DNA of 64,000 nucleotides, taken from positions 372,001-436,000 of the forward strand of contig NZ_VTWT01000002.1 of assembly GCF_008727925.1 (NCBI RefSeq). Reading direction: 5' to 3'. This document shows, one piece after another, positions 18,069-28,110 of this stretch. The translations under genes and the position numbers were made by a program. This DNA comes from Adhaeribacter soli. Its GTDB lineage: Bacteria; Bacteroidota; Bacteroidia; Cytophagales; Hymenobacteraceae. How positions within the stretch are numbered: position 1 is the first letter of the stretch; the number at the start of each line of letters is the position of its first letter. Under the pieces are notes generated by a model, which had not been told where the DNA came from, did not search any database, and saw only the letters and a list, made by a program, of their open reading frames with translations.

Positions 18069-18446
18069 TCAGGTAAACAATTTCTTCAAATCATGAACCT
18101 GATTCCAGATTTCATCCAGAACCCACCGCATGTTTCGCTTCACCTCTAAATCTTCAAAACGCAGAAATCTTATGCCATGCGCTTCTAACTTTTCCTGCCT
18201 CAAACAATCATAATCTGCTTTGTCATTATGGCTATCACCATCAATTTCAATAACCAGTTTCAATTCATGAGCATAAAAGTCAACAATGAAATCGAGCATC
18301 GGAACTTGCCGGTGAAACTGAACTCCATCTATCTGTCGGTTTTTAATCTCGTTCCATAAAAGAATTTCAGATAAGGTACTATTATTTCTTAGTTCCTTGG
18401 CTTTGGCCCGAAGATCTTTTCGATATGGGATGATCGGATTTTTCAT
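18069..18446 (-). CDS. DUF559-family endonuclease-like protein
   Basis: The 125-residue product matches the DUF559 family, small proteins with a PD-(D/E)XK/Vsr-like nuclease fold. Family signatures visible are LRNNSTLSEILLWNEIKNRQ, GVQFHRQVPMLDFIVDFY, LVIEIDGDSH and IRFLRFEDLEV. The residues D52 (DFIVDF region), E68 and D70 of the IEIDG strand, and the following SH, form a plausible metal-binding site. The protein has no signal peptide. It lies between the two halves of a 5'-nucleotidase and is bracketed by two palindromic repeats of one family. This suggests a mobile or nuclease-maintained cassette rather than a role in nucleotide metabolism. Its natural substrate is unknown. Confidence 0.88.
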   Translation of the reverse strand: MKNPIIPYRKDLRAKAKELRNNSTLSEILLWNEIKNRQIDGVQFHRQVPMLDFIVDFYAHELKLVIEIDGDSHNDKADYDCLRQEKLEAHGIRFLRFEDLEVKRNMRWVLDEIWNQVHDLKKLFT

Positions 18447-18514
18447 GCTACCTAAAGTTTAGACAGATGGTTTACACCTGCTGCGGCTTCCAAAGTTAAA
18501 GCATTCTACGGCAC

Positions 18515-18605
18515 TCTCCCCTTGAGGGGAGCTGGAGGTGTGTTAGGACGTTTCTGATAAGGATCAGCAGGTGTAAACACCCCTCTAACTCCCCTCAAGG
18601 GGAGA
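18515..18605. repeat. Palindromic repeat right of the DUF559 gene
   Basis: The unit runs from CTCCCCTTGAGGGGAG to CTCCCCTCAAGGGGAG with inner GGAGGTGTGTTA and TGTAAACACCCCTC. It can fold into one long imperfect hairpin of about 90 bases. It matches the left unit at both ends. Confidence 0.8.
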
Positions 18606-18637
18606 ATCCCCGGAAATCCTTCCTTTCAACTATTATC

Positions 18638-19471
18638 CTACTTCTTCCGTTCTTTAGGCAAAGGCGAGTCAGCAGGAGAAGTTGGCGGAACCGCTGCATT
18701 AACCACGTTAACTCTTCCTTCAACCTTCGCTTCTACCACTTTGCCTTGCGCCGTAAGTTCGCGGATTTCTTTCACAATTATATCACGAAGTAAAGCGCCG
18801 GTTTTTTCGGTTTTTACCGGGTTCTTCAGGAAGCCCAGGTTGTCGCCGCCGTTGGCCAGGTAATCGGATAAGGCTATGGTGTAGGTTTTGATGGAATCTA
18901 AGGGCTGACCGCCGATAAAGACCTCCTGCGGCTGGTTGTTTTTAATGCTGTAGGTTACGTTGGAAGTGGAAATTACTTTGCCGGCTTCTTTGTAAATGTG
19001 CGGTTGCGTAGCATAATTCAGGAGTTGCTGCAGGGCCGGACTCGTTACGGTTATCACCAGCAGTTCATTTTCGAAAGGCATCAGCTCGAACACATCGCCT
19101 AAGGTCAGGTTGCCTTGTTTTAAAGGAGTGCGGATGCCGCCGCTTGTCATCAGGCCAATGTCTACCGGACGACCTGTTATTTTCTCGGCCTGGGTGCGCT
19201 GCAGGTCGGCTACAAAATTCCCGACCGGCGATTCTACCGGCAATTTCTCCAAAGGCTGCGGCGCCACGCCAATTACTTCGGCCATGCGGCTGGTTACCTG
19301 TTGCCGGTAAGGCGCGATCGTTTTTTCGGCGGCCGGGTCGGCGGCAATTTTATCGGAAACGCCCAGCAGCGATTTCTGCAGTTTGGGTTGCGGGTGCCAG
19401 GTGCGCTGACAGGCCGTAGCCAGGCTTAGGACCAGGGAAAGTAAAACGATTCGGAGCGGGAAAACGCGCAT
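18638..19471 (-). CDS. 5'-nucleotidase C-terminal domain lipoprotein
   Basis: The 277-residue protein starts with a lipoprotein signal (lipobox LATAC, C21) and carries the substrate-binding half of the 5'-nucleotidase family: SPVGNFVADL, MTSGGIRTPLKQG, LGDVFELMPFENEL, and SDYLANGGDN at the substrate pocket. It would sit on a membrane facing the periplasm and supply nucleotide recognition to the separate metallophosphatase encoded downstream at 16846-17781. A C-terminal Pro/Ser-rich tail ends PKERKK. It is the upstream gene of the pair, which the DUF559 region interrupts. Confidence 0.9.
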   Translation of the reverse strand: MRVFPLRIVLLSLVLSLATACQRTWHPQPKLQKSLLGVSDKIAADPAAEKTIAPYRQQVTSRMAEVIGVAPQPLEKLPVESPVGNFVADLQRTQAEKITGRPVDIGLMTSGGIRTPLKQGNLTLGDVFELMPFENELLVITVTSPALQQLLNYATQPHIYKEAGKVISTSNVTYSIKNNQPQEVFIGGQPLDSIKTYTIALSDYLANGGDNLGFLKNPVKTEKTGALLRDIIVKEIRELTAQGKVVEAKVEGRVNVVNAAVPPTSPADSPLPKERKK

Positions 19472-19786
19472 GGAATTTCTTTAGAAACCTATTAAACAAA
19501 GGTACAAGGTTCCGCTTTCAGAAACCAGTACTAAAGTACAGGGTTTACCGCGCTGTTCCTATACCTTTTCAACAGATAACAATTGAATTAATAACCTTTA
19601 CCCTAATAAAACCACCTATATCCTAAATTATTATTACAATAATACAATTAAATATTCCTAAAGCCATTCTTTCCCGTATTAAATAGCAAAACTTCGGTTT
19701 TTACAGCCACTCTTTTTCAGCCTGCACTTCCGGTATAAATCCCAATTCGGGACACAATTGTCTGTTTCATTTATACCTGTCTTACT
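19472..19786. other. A+T-rich spacer without visible genes
   Basis: A 315-base gap between divergent genes, rich in A and T around 19560-19700. It presumably holds both promoters, but I see no strong motif, repeat or open frame. Confidence 0.4.
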
Positions 19787-20011
19787 ATGAGAACTTTATT
19801 ACTATCGCTGGCTATTTTGCTTACCCTGCCGGATTTTTCCGGAAACTTTTCCGGGGAAGGCACCAAGAAATTCTATATCAAGTCCCGGAAAAAAATTGTG
19901 TACCGCGGAGACAAGAAAATTCAAAGAAGCGTGGTGAAAAAATTCAAACCGAAAACCCACATGTTCATCGGCGAAGGACGGGTGAACGGGCTGAACCGCT
20001 ACACCGATTAA
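19787..20011 (+). CDS. Small basic secreted peptide, paralogue 1
   Basis: The 74-residue product begins with a short hydrophobic signal-like segment (MRTLLLSLAILLTLPDFSG). The mature part is strongly basic (KKFYIKSRKKIVYRGDKK) and ends with KTHMFIGEGRVNGLNRYTD. This C-terminal block is shared with the next gene (KKHMFAGEGQVNGSRRFR), although the middle parts hardly match. The conserved end points to a real pair of related secreted peptides. I do not recognise a family. Roles such as binding an acidic polymer or acting as a toxin or signal are guesses. Confidence 0.6.
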   Translation: MRTLLLSLAILLTLPDFSGNFSGEGTKKFYIKSRKKIVYRGDKKIQRSVVKKFKPKTHMFIGEGRVNGLNRYTD

Positions 20012-20180
20012 TTTCATCCCCGGTTTTCCGACCTTTAAATTAGTAGCCCTCAACGGGTTAATAACAAACGCCTATCTTTCCTGAAACAGACTTTTTCCAA
20101 GAAAAATGTAGCACCCGAAAAACATCCGCTTTGCTTTCTGCCGTTTGGTTTACCGCCAGATAAAAGGTTGCGTATAGCCG

Positions 20181-20208
20181 GTTAAAGGAGTTTTACTGCT
20201 CCCTTAAC
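20181..20208. other. Hairpin between the two small peptide genes
   Basis: GTTAAAGGAG pairs with CTCCCTTAAC at nine of ten positions around an eight-base loop. It has no long T run, so it may be a weak terminator or a leader structure. Confidence 0.4.
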
Positions 20209-20303
20209 TTAAAACTATATGAACCTTAAACCAAACGCAAAATATTATGAACAGAACGTTTACAGCTTTACATGAATACCCAACATTTTAATTTGTAAAT
20301 ACT

Positions 20304-20519
20304 ATGAAAACGTTACTGTTAGGAATGGTCTTTATGTTCAGCTTAACGCTGGCGGAGGCCGACGAGGGAAGCAAACCACGAAAACATAAAAACCAGCCAA
20401 AAGCCAAGATCACGTACAGCGAACAGAAGTACAAAAAAACCTTCGCTAAAAAAAGAGTCCCTAAAAAACACATGTTCGCCGGCGAAGGCCAGGTAAACGG
20501 CAGCCGGAGATTCCGGTAA
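20304..20519 (+). CDS. Small basic secreted peptide, paralogue 2
   Basis: This 71-residue protein has a signal-like N-terminus (MKTLLLGMVFMFSLTLAEA), a very basic central part (KPRKHKNQPKAK, KYKKTFAKK) and the C-terminal block KKHMFAGEGQVNGSRRFR shared with the gene 292 bases upstream. A strong terminator follows directly, which supports a real transcription unit. The clustering of two diverged copies suggests an old duplication. The function is unknown. Confidence 0.62.
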   Translation: MKTLLLGMVFMFSLTLAEADEGSKPRKHKNQPKAKITYSEQKYKKTFAKKRVPKKHMFAGEGQVNGSRRFR

Positions 20520-20529
20520 GCCAGACAAA

Positions 20530-20568
20530 TAAAAAAAAACCTGAAGCATGCTTCAGGTTTTTTTTTAT
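20530..20568. terminator. Strong bidirectional terminator
   Basis: AAAACCTGAAGCATGCTTCAGGTTTT is a perfect palindrome flanked by A and T runs. It can end both the peptide gene and the converging T9SS gene. Confidence 0.85.
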
Positions 20569-20626
20569 GCTTTTAGATAGCGTTTCCGCATTTACAATTT
20601 TACGCTTTTACAAATCTTCAAATTTC

Positions 20627-22090
20627 CTACTCCTTCACTATTTTTACATGCCGCACCTTATCTTTTTGTTGCAGGGAAACGATATAGATTCCGGCCGAAA
20701 AAGTACTCAAATCCAGGCGATGCGTTGGAGTGGTTTGCTGAAGGAGAACTTTGCCGCTGAGATCGGAAACGGTAACTTGGCTGAAAGAAGTGCCGGCAGG
20801 CAGTTGCAGGAAATCTTTTACCGGGTTTGGGTAAAGGCTTAGTTCCGGCTGCAGTTCTTTATTTGTGCTCATTACAAAAGAAGAGTCGCTGTAAATGAAG
20901 GCTGCTCCTTGGGCACTTCCATTAGGCCGACCAATTAGTAAAAGCTTACCATCAGCTGAAAGACTTACAGAGCGACCGAATTGAGGTTGGGTTCCTCCAC
21001 TAATTGGTGAGGTGATTTTATTTCCTAATTGACTCCATATTCCATTATTATTGACATAGGTCCAAACTGCACCTTCCCAATTATTATCAATATAACCAGA
21101 TACCACAAGAGTATCACCACCTTTAGAAAGGGAAACTTTTCTTCCAAATCGGGCATCTACCGTTGCCCCTACTGGATTTATTATATATTCCTGCCCCCAC
21201 TGTTGATTAGTTTGGTTATATCGATAGATAATTATTAAACCTGTTCTGGAATTGTAAGAAGGTGCACCTAATACTGCCACTTGCCCATTTCCAGATAATG
21301 CGACTCCTTCACCTATTCTGCCATTTATTATTGTAGCATCAGTAACCTTTTGGACAAAATTCCAAGTATTGCCAGTTCGTTTATAATAATACCCATAACC
21401 TTGTTTATTTGTGGTTGTTCCTTCTAAGCTAGCGCCAATTAAGGCAGTATTCCCATCTGCAGAAAGTGCTACAGAACCTCCAAGTAACGACCCATTGTTT
21501 GGGCTCACAGTTATTTTATTTCCTTGCTGTGACCAGTTAGTGCCAATACGCTGAAAAAACCAGGCTGCACCTCTTCCTCCATTATCTTCACTGCCACCTA
21601 CTAAAAGTATATTCCCATCAGCTGATAAAGCAACTGATTCGCCTTGCCAACTAGCATTTGTACCTTGAGTTCCAAACAATTTAGGACCTTGCTGTACCCA
21701 TCTGTTTCCATTCCGCACAAAAATCCAAGTGGCCCCTTTCTGGCTATTTTCATAATAACCACCTATGGCAATAGTGTTCCCATCAGCAGAAATTGCGGTG
21801 CTTGAACCAAAAGAAACAAACTGTCCAACTGCATCATTTGGAATTAGCTTTTTACCCATTTGACTCCACTGATGACCATTTCGGGTGTATACCCATGCTG
21901 CACCTTTGCCTAAACTATCAGCTTCGGCGCCAACTACAGCTACATTGCCATCTGCGGAAATGGCGCATGCCATTCCTTGAGCAGCAGTATTGGTAAAACC
22001 AGTTCCAAGTAAAGTACTCCGGTGCACAAACTGGGAGAAAGCCGGCAAAGCAAGGATGAGGAACAGGAAGGGTAGTAAATATTTTTTCAT
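20627..22090 (-). CDS. T9SS type A sorted beta-propeller protein
   Basis: The 487-residue product has a signal peptide (MKKYLLPFLFLILALPAFSQ) and about seven or eight tandem propeller blades of some 50-55 residues. Each blade carries a repeat like SVALSADGNTALIGA followed by GAAWVYTRNGNRWSQQG. The last 75 residues form a type A sorting domain (LSLYPNPVKDFLQLPAG, VTVSDLSGKVLLQQ, GIYIVSLQQ), the signal for export by the type IX system. The blade region is clearly A+T-richer than the sorting domain: one line inside counts about 37 percent G+C, against about 48 percent at the sorting end. It is probably a surface protein, and the ligand is unknown. Confidence 0.88.
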   Translation of the reverse strand: MKKYLLPFLFLILALPAFSQFVHRSTLLGTGFTNTAAQGMACAISADGNVAVVGAEADSLGKGAAWVYTRNGHQWSQMGKKLIPNDAVGQFVSFGSSTAISADGNTIAIGGYYENSQKGATWIFVRNGNRWVQQGPKLFGTQGTNASWQGESVALSADGNILLVGGSEDNGGRGAAWFFQRIGTNWSQQGNKITVSPNNGSLLGGSVALSADGNTALIGASLEGTTTNKQGYGYYYKRTGNTWNFVQKVTDATIINGRIGEGVALSGNGQVAVLGAPSYNSRTGLIIIYRYNQTNQQWGQEYIINPVGATVDARFGRKVSLSKGGDTLVVSGYIDNNWEGAVWTYVNNNGIWSQLGNKITSPISGGTQPQFGRSVSLSADGKLLLIGRPNGSAQGAAFIYSDSSFVMSTNKELQPELSLYPNPVKDFLQLPAGTSFSQVTVSDLSGKVLLQQTTPTHRLDLSTFSAGIYIVSLQQKDKVRHVKIVKE

Positions 22091-22208
22091 AAGTTCGGAC
22101 TAAACAGATATTGTTAAAGCTCAAAGATACTGCTTTCCGCAAAACATGCTACATGGTGTTAAGGGCAGGCGCAAAATATTTAAGCAGCCATCCGGCAAAT
22201 CGGCGTGT

Positions 22209-22333
22209 CCCCCCTTTGGAGAGCCCGTCCCGACAAAGGAGGGAGGGCTGGGGGAGGATTTTCACATTATCTGATTTTAAAAATTCAAATAATTCTCCTG
22301 TCCTCCCCCTACCCCCTCCAAAGGGGGACTTGC
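22209..22333. repeat. Family B inverted-repeat element, copy 2
   Basis: The arms are CCCCCTTTGGAGAG and GGGCTGGGGGAGGA on the left, and TCCTCCCCCTACCCCCTCCA plus AAGGGGGAC on the right. The centre contains TTATCTGATTTTAAAAATTC, which nearly recurs in the 44.1 kb copy. Confidence 0.75.
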
Positions 22334-22379
22334 TTTCTGCTAAATCCAGACATTTCGCTTTTACATCAGCCGACCCCAT

Positions 22380-22500
22380 ACTTTCCCGATCCCCTCATTT
22401 CCCAATTTTCACATTCCCTGATTTTCTAATTTACCCATCTCCAAATCTTCAAATTTTCAAATCCCTCATTAGCACATTAACAAATTAACACATTAGCACA
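22380..22500. repeat. Simple-repeat tail touching the DUF72 stop codon
   Basis: Units like CCAAATCTTCAAATTTTCAA and CACATTAACAAATTAACACA repeat every 9-12 bases and end at the stop codon of the next gene. Confidence 0.6.
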
Positions 22501-23244
22501 TTAAATATTCGCAACAATCTCCTGCAACCGCTTCGCATCCGTAATAGCACTCCCAAACATGGTGTTGTTGAAATAAACCCACACTTCCTTGCCGTCCAGG
22601 AGCCAGTCGTTTATCATAAAGGCGTAGCGTTCCAGGGCTTCGTCGGAGTACGGGCCGGAGTAGAGGCGTTCCTGGCCGTGCAGGCGAAGGTAAACTTTGT
22701 CGGTGGTGGTAATGTCGAGCTTCGGCCAGCGCGGCGAATCGGCAATTACAAAGGCAATTTCGTAGTCGCGGAGCAGGTCCAGGGGTTCTTCTTCGAGCCA
22801 GCTTTTGTGCCGTACTTCAAAGGCAAAAAGCTGGTCGGGGTACTTGTCGCGGAGCAACCGGAAGAAGTCTTCCGCCAGCGGCCTGTCGAAGCGAAGGCTG
22901 GCCGGGATCTGTACCAGTACCGGCCCCAGGCGTTCGCCCATCAGCAAATAGCGGCTCATCCACTTTTCCAGTTCCGGACCGGTATCGAGCAGGCGTTTAT
23001 TGTGGGTAATATCCTTGTGCATTTTGGCACCGAACCGGAATTCCGGGGGCGTGGTGGCCAGCCATTTTTCGATGGTTTTAACCATGGTATAATGGTAGTG
23101 GCTGCTGTTTATTTCGGTGGTGTTGAAGTGGCCGGCGTAAAAAGGCAGGAAATCGGCGCTGGGCAGGTCTTCCGGGTAAAAAAGGCCTTTCCAGCGGTAA
23201 CTCCAGCCACTGGTGCCAATGTATAAATTCGGTATGGTTTGCAT
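22501..23244 (-). CDS. DUF72 (YecE-like) TIM-barrel protein
   Basis: The 247-residue protein matches the DUF72 family: IGTSGWSYRWKGLFYPEDLP at the N-terminus, TTEINSSHYHYTM, FRFGAKMHKDITHNKR, LVQIPASLRFD, FAFEVRHKSWL, and the C-terminal VWVYFNNTMFGSAITDA. Members fold as TIM barrels, and their reaction is not established. It is a cytosolic single gene with its start at ATG 23244, divergent from mutA. The spacer of 128 bases holds the mutA promoter. Confidence 0.92.
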   Translation of the reverse strand: MQTIPNLYIGTSGWSYRWKGLFYPEDLPSADFLPFYAGHFNTTEINSSHYHYTMVKTIEKWLATTPPEFRFGAKMHKDITHNKRLLDTGPELEKWMSRYLLMGERLGPVLVQIPASLRFDRPLAEDFFRLLRDKYPDQLFAFEVRHKSWLEEEPLDLLRDYEIAFVIADSPRWPKLDITTTDKVYLRLHGQERLYSGPYSDEALERYAFMINDWLLDGKEVWVYFNNTMFGSAITDAKRLQEIVANI

Positions 23245-23316
23245 GGGAAAAAGTTAATTGTGCCTTGTACGCAAGCGACGGCCCGATTGCCGAAACTTTA
23301 GCATTTGTTCGCTGAA

Positions 23317-23350
23317 TTTCGGTGCAGGCAAGCTAAAAACCGTATCTTTA
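23317..23350 (+). promoter_or_regulatory. Bacteroidota-type promoter of mutA
   Basis: A -33-like TTTCGG and a -7-like TATCTTTA are separated by 20 bases and lie 22 bases before the start codon. This is close to the TTTG-N19-TAnnTTTG pattern of the phylum. Confidence 0.6.
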
Positions 23351-23372
23351 CCGCTGCAAAAAGTAATACTCC

Positions 23373-25214
23373 ATGACCGAAGCGAACGCAAAAACGCCTC
23401 TTTTCCCCGGCTTTGAACCGGTTTCCGCCGAAGCCTGGGAAGCCCGCATCCGCAAAGACCTCCGCGATGTGCCTTATCAGTCGCTGTTTTGGAAAGCCGA
23501 AGACGGCCTTACCGTAAAGCCCTTCTATACCAAAGCCGACCTGCCGGAAAACCGCACCCAAAAGCCCGACGATTTCCCGTACGAACGCACCGCCCGCACC
23601 CGCGATAATTGCTGGGAAAACATCCAGACCATTTACGTGCGCAAAGACAGCCGGCCGTTCATCGATAAAGGGATCACCGCCCTGCAGCGCGGCGCCGACG
23701 GCCTGCACTTTGTGCTCCGCGAATCCCTGGATTTCGATTTCGTCTATTTACTCGGTCAGCCCGGCGTGCAGGGTTCGGCCATCAGCTTTACCTTCCCGGT
23801 TTCGCCGGAAACCTACCTGCACCAATACCTGCAGGCAGCCCGCGACCTGAACATCGACCTGAACTTACTAAAAGGTTTTATCCAGTTCGAACCCATCGAC
23901 GACCAGCCTTTCGGTTTCCCGCCTTACGCTGCCATTCCGAAAATGCTGGAACTGGTGAAAGATGCACCTAATTTATACCCGGTAACCATCAGCGGTCACC
24001 AGTTCAGCAACAAAGGCGCTTCGGTAAGCCAGGAAATTGCCATTGCCTTAAGCGCCGCCGTTAGCGTATTGGATTGCGCCGAAAAAGCAGGCGTTCCGGC
24101 CGAAAAAGTGATCGGCCATATTCAAATGCATTTAGCCGCCGGCACCAATTATTTCTTCGAAATTGCGAAGTTACGCGCCCTGCGTTTGCTCTGGAGCGCC
24201 CTGGTAAACAGCTACGGTCTGGCCGGCGAACTTGCCTCCCGTCTGCGCGTGCACTCCTCCACTTCGCGCTGGTACCAAACGGTATTCGATCCGCACGTAA
24301 ACCTGCTCCGCACCACCACCGAAGCCATGAGCGCTATTCTGGGTGGTTCCGATTCTATTTCCGTGGCGCCGTTCGATAAGATCTATAAAACCCCGGACGA
24401 TTTTTCGGAACGCATTGCCCGCAACATTTCCGTAATTCTGAAAGAAGAATCGTACCTCGATAAAGCCATCGATCCGGCTGCCGGTTCTTATTACCTGGAA
24501 GCCTTAACCAAAGAGCTTGCGGAAAATGCCTGGCAGATCTTCCAGACCCTGGAAAGCAAAGGCGGTTTCCGGAAGGCGCTGGAAAGCGGCTTTATTGCGG
24601 CTGAAATCAAGAAAGTAACCGAAGAGAAATTCCGGGCTTATACGATCCGCGAAAACATTTTAGTAGGCACGAACAAATACCCGAACCTGCACGAGAAAGT
24701 AGATTTCGATCCGGAGCAACTCATGCAAAGCAAGTACTTCGATACCAGCCGGGCCGCCTATCCGTTCGAGATCATGCGCCTGGCCTCGGAGCTGCACTTC
24801 CGGAAGAAGCAGAAGAAAGCGCGGGCGGTAATTGCCGTTATCGGCACCAAAATAACTGAACACCTGCACGCCTCTTTTGCCAAAGAATTCTTCGATTGCG
24901 CCAACTTCGAAACCCACGTTTTCCATTTCGAAACCATAGAAGCTGCCCTGAATGTGCTGCAGAACGATGCCGCCAAAGTAGTAGTGCTTTCCGGCTCCGA
25001 CGAACAATACCAGTATTTCGACCAGGCCCTGACAACCCGGATCAAAAACCACGCCCACAAGCCAATTTTAATTCTGGCCGCCACCCCGCAACACATGGAA
25101 GAGGAAATGATGAGCAAAGGCTTCGACCAGTACATTTTCCAGGGCTGCAACATGGATTCCATCATCTCCTGCATCCAGCAGAAAATGGTACACGAGGAAA
25201 ATCCGTTGGATTAG
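23373..25214 (+). CDS. mutA: Methylmalonyl-CoA mutase small subunit
   Basis: The 613-residue beta subunit of the B12-dependent mutase pairs with the large subunit encoded at 25769-27904 to interconvert succinyl-CoA and (R)-methylmalonyl-CoA. The TIM-barrel half is conserved (PVTISGHQFSNKGASVSQEIA, HLAAGTNYFFEIAKLRALRLLW, DPAAGSYYLEALT). The C-terminal flavodoxin-like domain (VIAVIGTKITEHLHASFAK) lacks the DxHxxG cobalamin motif, as expected for the non-catalytic subunit. The start is ATG at 23373. Its stop codon is embedded in the first unit of the simple repeats that flank the inserted S23 gene, which separates it from mutB. Confidence 0.96.
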   Translation: MTEANAKTPLFPGFEPVSAEAWEARIRKDLRDVPYQSLFWKAEDGLTVKPFYTKADLPENRTQKPDDFPYERTARTRDNCWENIQTIYVRKDSRPFIDKGITALQRGADGLHFVLRESLDFDFVYLLGQPGVQGSAISFTFPVSPETYLHQYLQAARDLNIDLNLLKGFIQFEPIDDQPFGFPPYAAIPKMLELVKDAPNLYPVTISGHQFSNKGASVSQEIAIALSAAVSVLDCAEKAGVPAEKVIGHIQMHLAAGTNYFFEIAKLRALRLLWSALVNSYGLAGELASRLRVHSSTSRWYQTVFDPHVNLLRTTTEAMSAILGGSDSISVAPFDKIYKTPDDFSERIARNISVILKEESYLDKAIDPAAGSYYLEALTKELAENAWQIFQTLESKGGFRKALESGFIAAEIKKVTEEKFRAYTIRENILVGTNKYPNLHEKVDFDPEQLMQSKYFDTSRAAYPFEIMRLASELHFRKKQKKARAVIAVIGTKITEHLHASFAKEFFDCANFETHVFHFETIEAALNVLQNDAAKVVVLSGSDEQYQYFDQALTTRIKNHAHKPILILAATPQHMEEEMMSKGFDQYIFQGCNMDSIISCIQQKMVHEENPLD

Positions 25215-25355
25215 ATTTTTCGATTTTTCGATACTCGATTTTTCGACTTTTTAATTCTTAGTTTGTAATTTATGAAAAAAGTCGAAAAATCGAGTATCGA
25301 GCAATCGAACAGTCTAGCAAAAAATCGAGTATCGAACAATCGAACAGTCTAACAA
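25212..25355. repeat. Left simple-repeat arm of the S23 cassette 1
   Basis: It starts at the mutA stop codon with TTTTTCGATTTTTCGATACT, then switches orientation to units such as GTCGAAAAATCGAGTATCGA and ATCGAACAATCGAACAGTCT. The two AATCGAGTATCGA blocks are direct repeats of about 34 bases. Confidence 0.75.
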
Positions 25356-25724
25356 ATGCATAGATTTAAGGAGCTGAAAGTTTGGCAAGAAGCAATGGAA
25401 TTGGCGAAAGTGGTTTATGCAACTACGAAGCTATTTCCGGCAGAAGAAAAATTTGGTTTGACTTCACAGATAAACCGGGCTGCCGTTTCAATTCCTTCCA
25501 ATATTGCGGAAGGCTCCGGCAGAAGTACTGACAAAGATTTTGCGCAATTTTTGAATATTGCTTTAGGCTCCGCTTTTGAACTTGAAACCCAGGTTTTACT
25601 GGCCAATTCTTTTGGATTTATTCCTGCAGAAAACGCTACTACTTTGCTTGAAAAAACCGATAAAATACAGCGAATGCTGAACAGCTTCCGGATGACAATA
25701 ATAAAAAGTCCGAAGTCGAATTAA
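25356..25724 (+). CDS. S23/IVP-family four-helix-bundle protein, copy 1
   Basis: The 122-residue protein starts [20 protein letters not shown] and carries the family signature [16 protein letters not shown] (about 46-61), then [16 protein letters not shown]. The family includes proteins encoded in intervening sequences of 23S rRNA genes and the Avd accessory protein of diversity-generating retroelements. It forms helical bundles, often pentameric, that bind nucleic acid. Here there is no rRNA, reverse transcriptase or template repeat nearby. The gene lies between mutA and mutB, which are normally adjacent, and inverted simple repeats touch both of its ends. It probably arrived as a small cassette. 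Its function is unknown. Confidence 0.9.
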   Translation: MHRFKELKVWQEAMELAKVVYATTKLFPAEEKFGLTSQINRAAVSIPSNIAEGSGRSTDKDFAQFLNIALGSAFELETQVLLANSFGFIPAENATTLLEKTDKIQRMLNSFRMTIIKSPKSN

Positions 25725-25768
25725 TAAAAAGTCGAACAATCGAATATCGAACAATCGAAAAATCGAAA
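25722..25768. repeat. Right simple-repeat arm of the S23 cassette 1
   Basis: Units such as AAAAGTCGAACAATCGAATA and TCGAACAATCGAAAAATCGA end directly at the mutB start codon. They are inverted relative to the first part of the left arm. Confidence 0.75.
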
Positions 25769-27904
<2,136 letters not shown>

Positions 27905-27927
27905 GTTTCTGAATGATTATTTACTGG

Positions 27928-27965
27928 AAAGTCCGGTTGCTGAAAAGGCGGCCGGACTTTTTTGC
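27928..27965 (+). terminator. Terminator after mutB
   Basis: AAAGTCCGG pairs with CCGGACTTT around an 18-base loop, and a run of T residues follows. Confidence 0.75.
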
Positions 27966-28110
27966 TTTACCCCCTACCATTCCTACCCACACAAACTTTC
28001 CTACAACATTATTTGAAAAATATTAAATAAATTCTGTTATTCAGGCAACGGATTGTGGTCTTATGCACGTCTTCCGTTTACAAACCGCTCCCACTCTACG
28101 AAATTGTTGC

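Noticed and set aside
16846-19471. Single 5'-nucleotidase gene broken by insertion
   Set aside because: Each half has its own start and export signal (twin-arginine-like and lipoprotein), so these are two genes by design, with the DUF559 cassette between them.
23245-23372. Cobalamin riboswitch before the B12-dependent mutase genes
   Set aside because: The leader between promoter and mutA start is only about 20 bases, too short for such a riboswitch.
25212-25768. Diversity-generating retroelement (S23 proteins resemble Avd)
   Set aside because: No reverse transcriptase, template repeat or variable repeat is present near either S23 gene.
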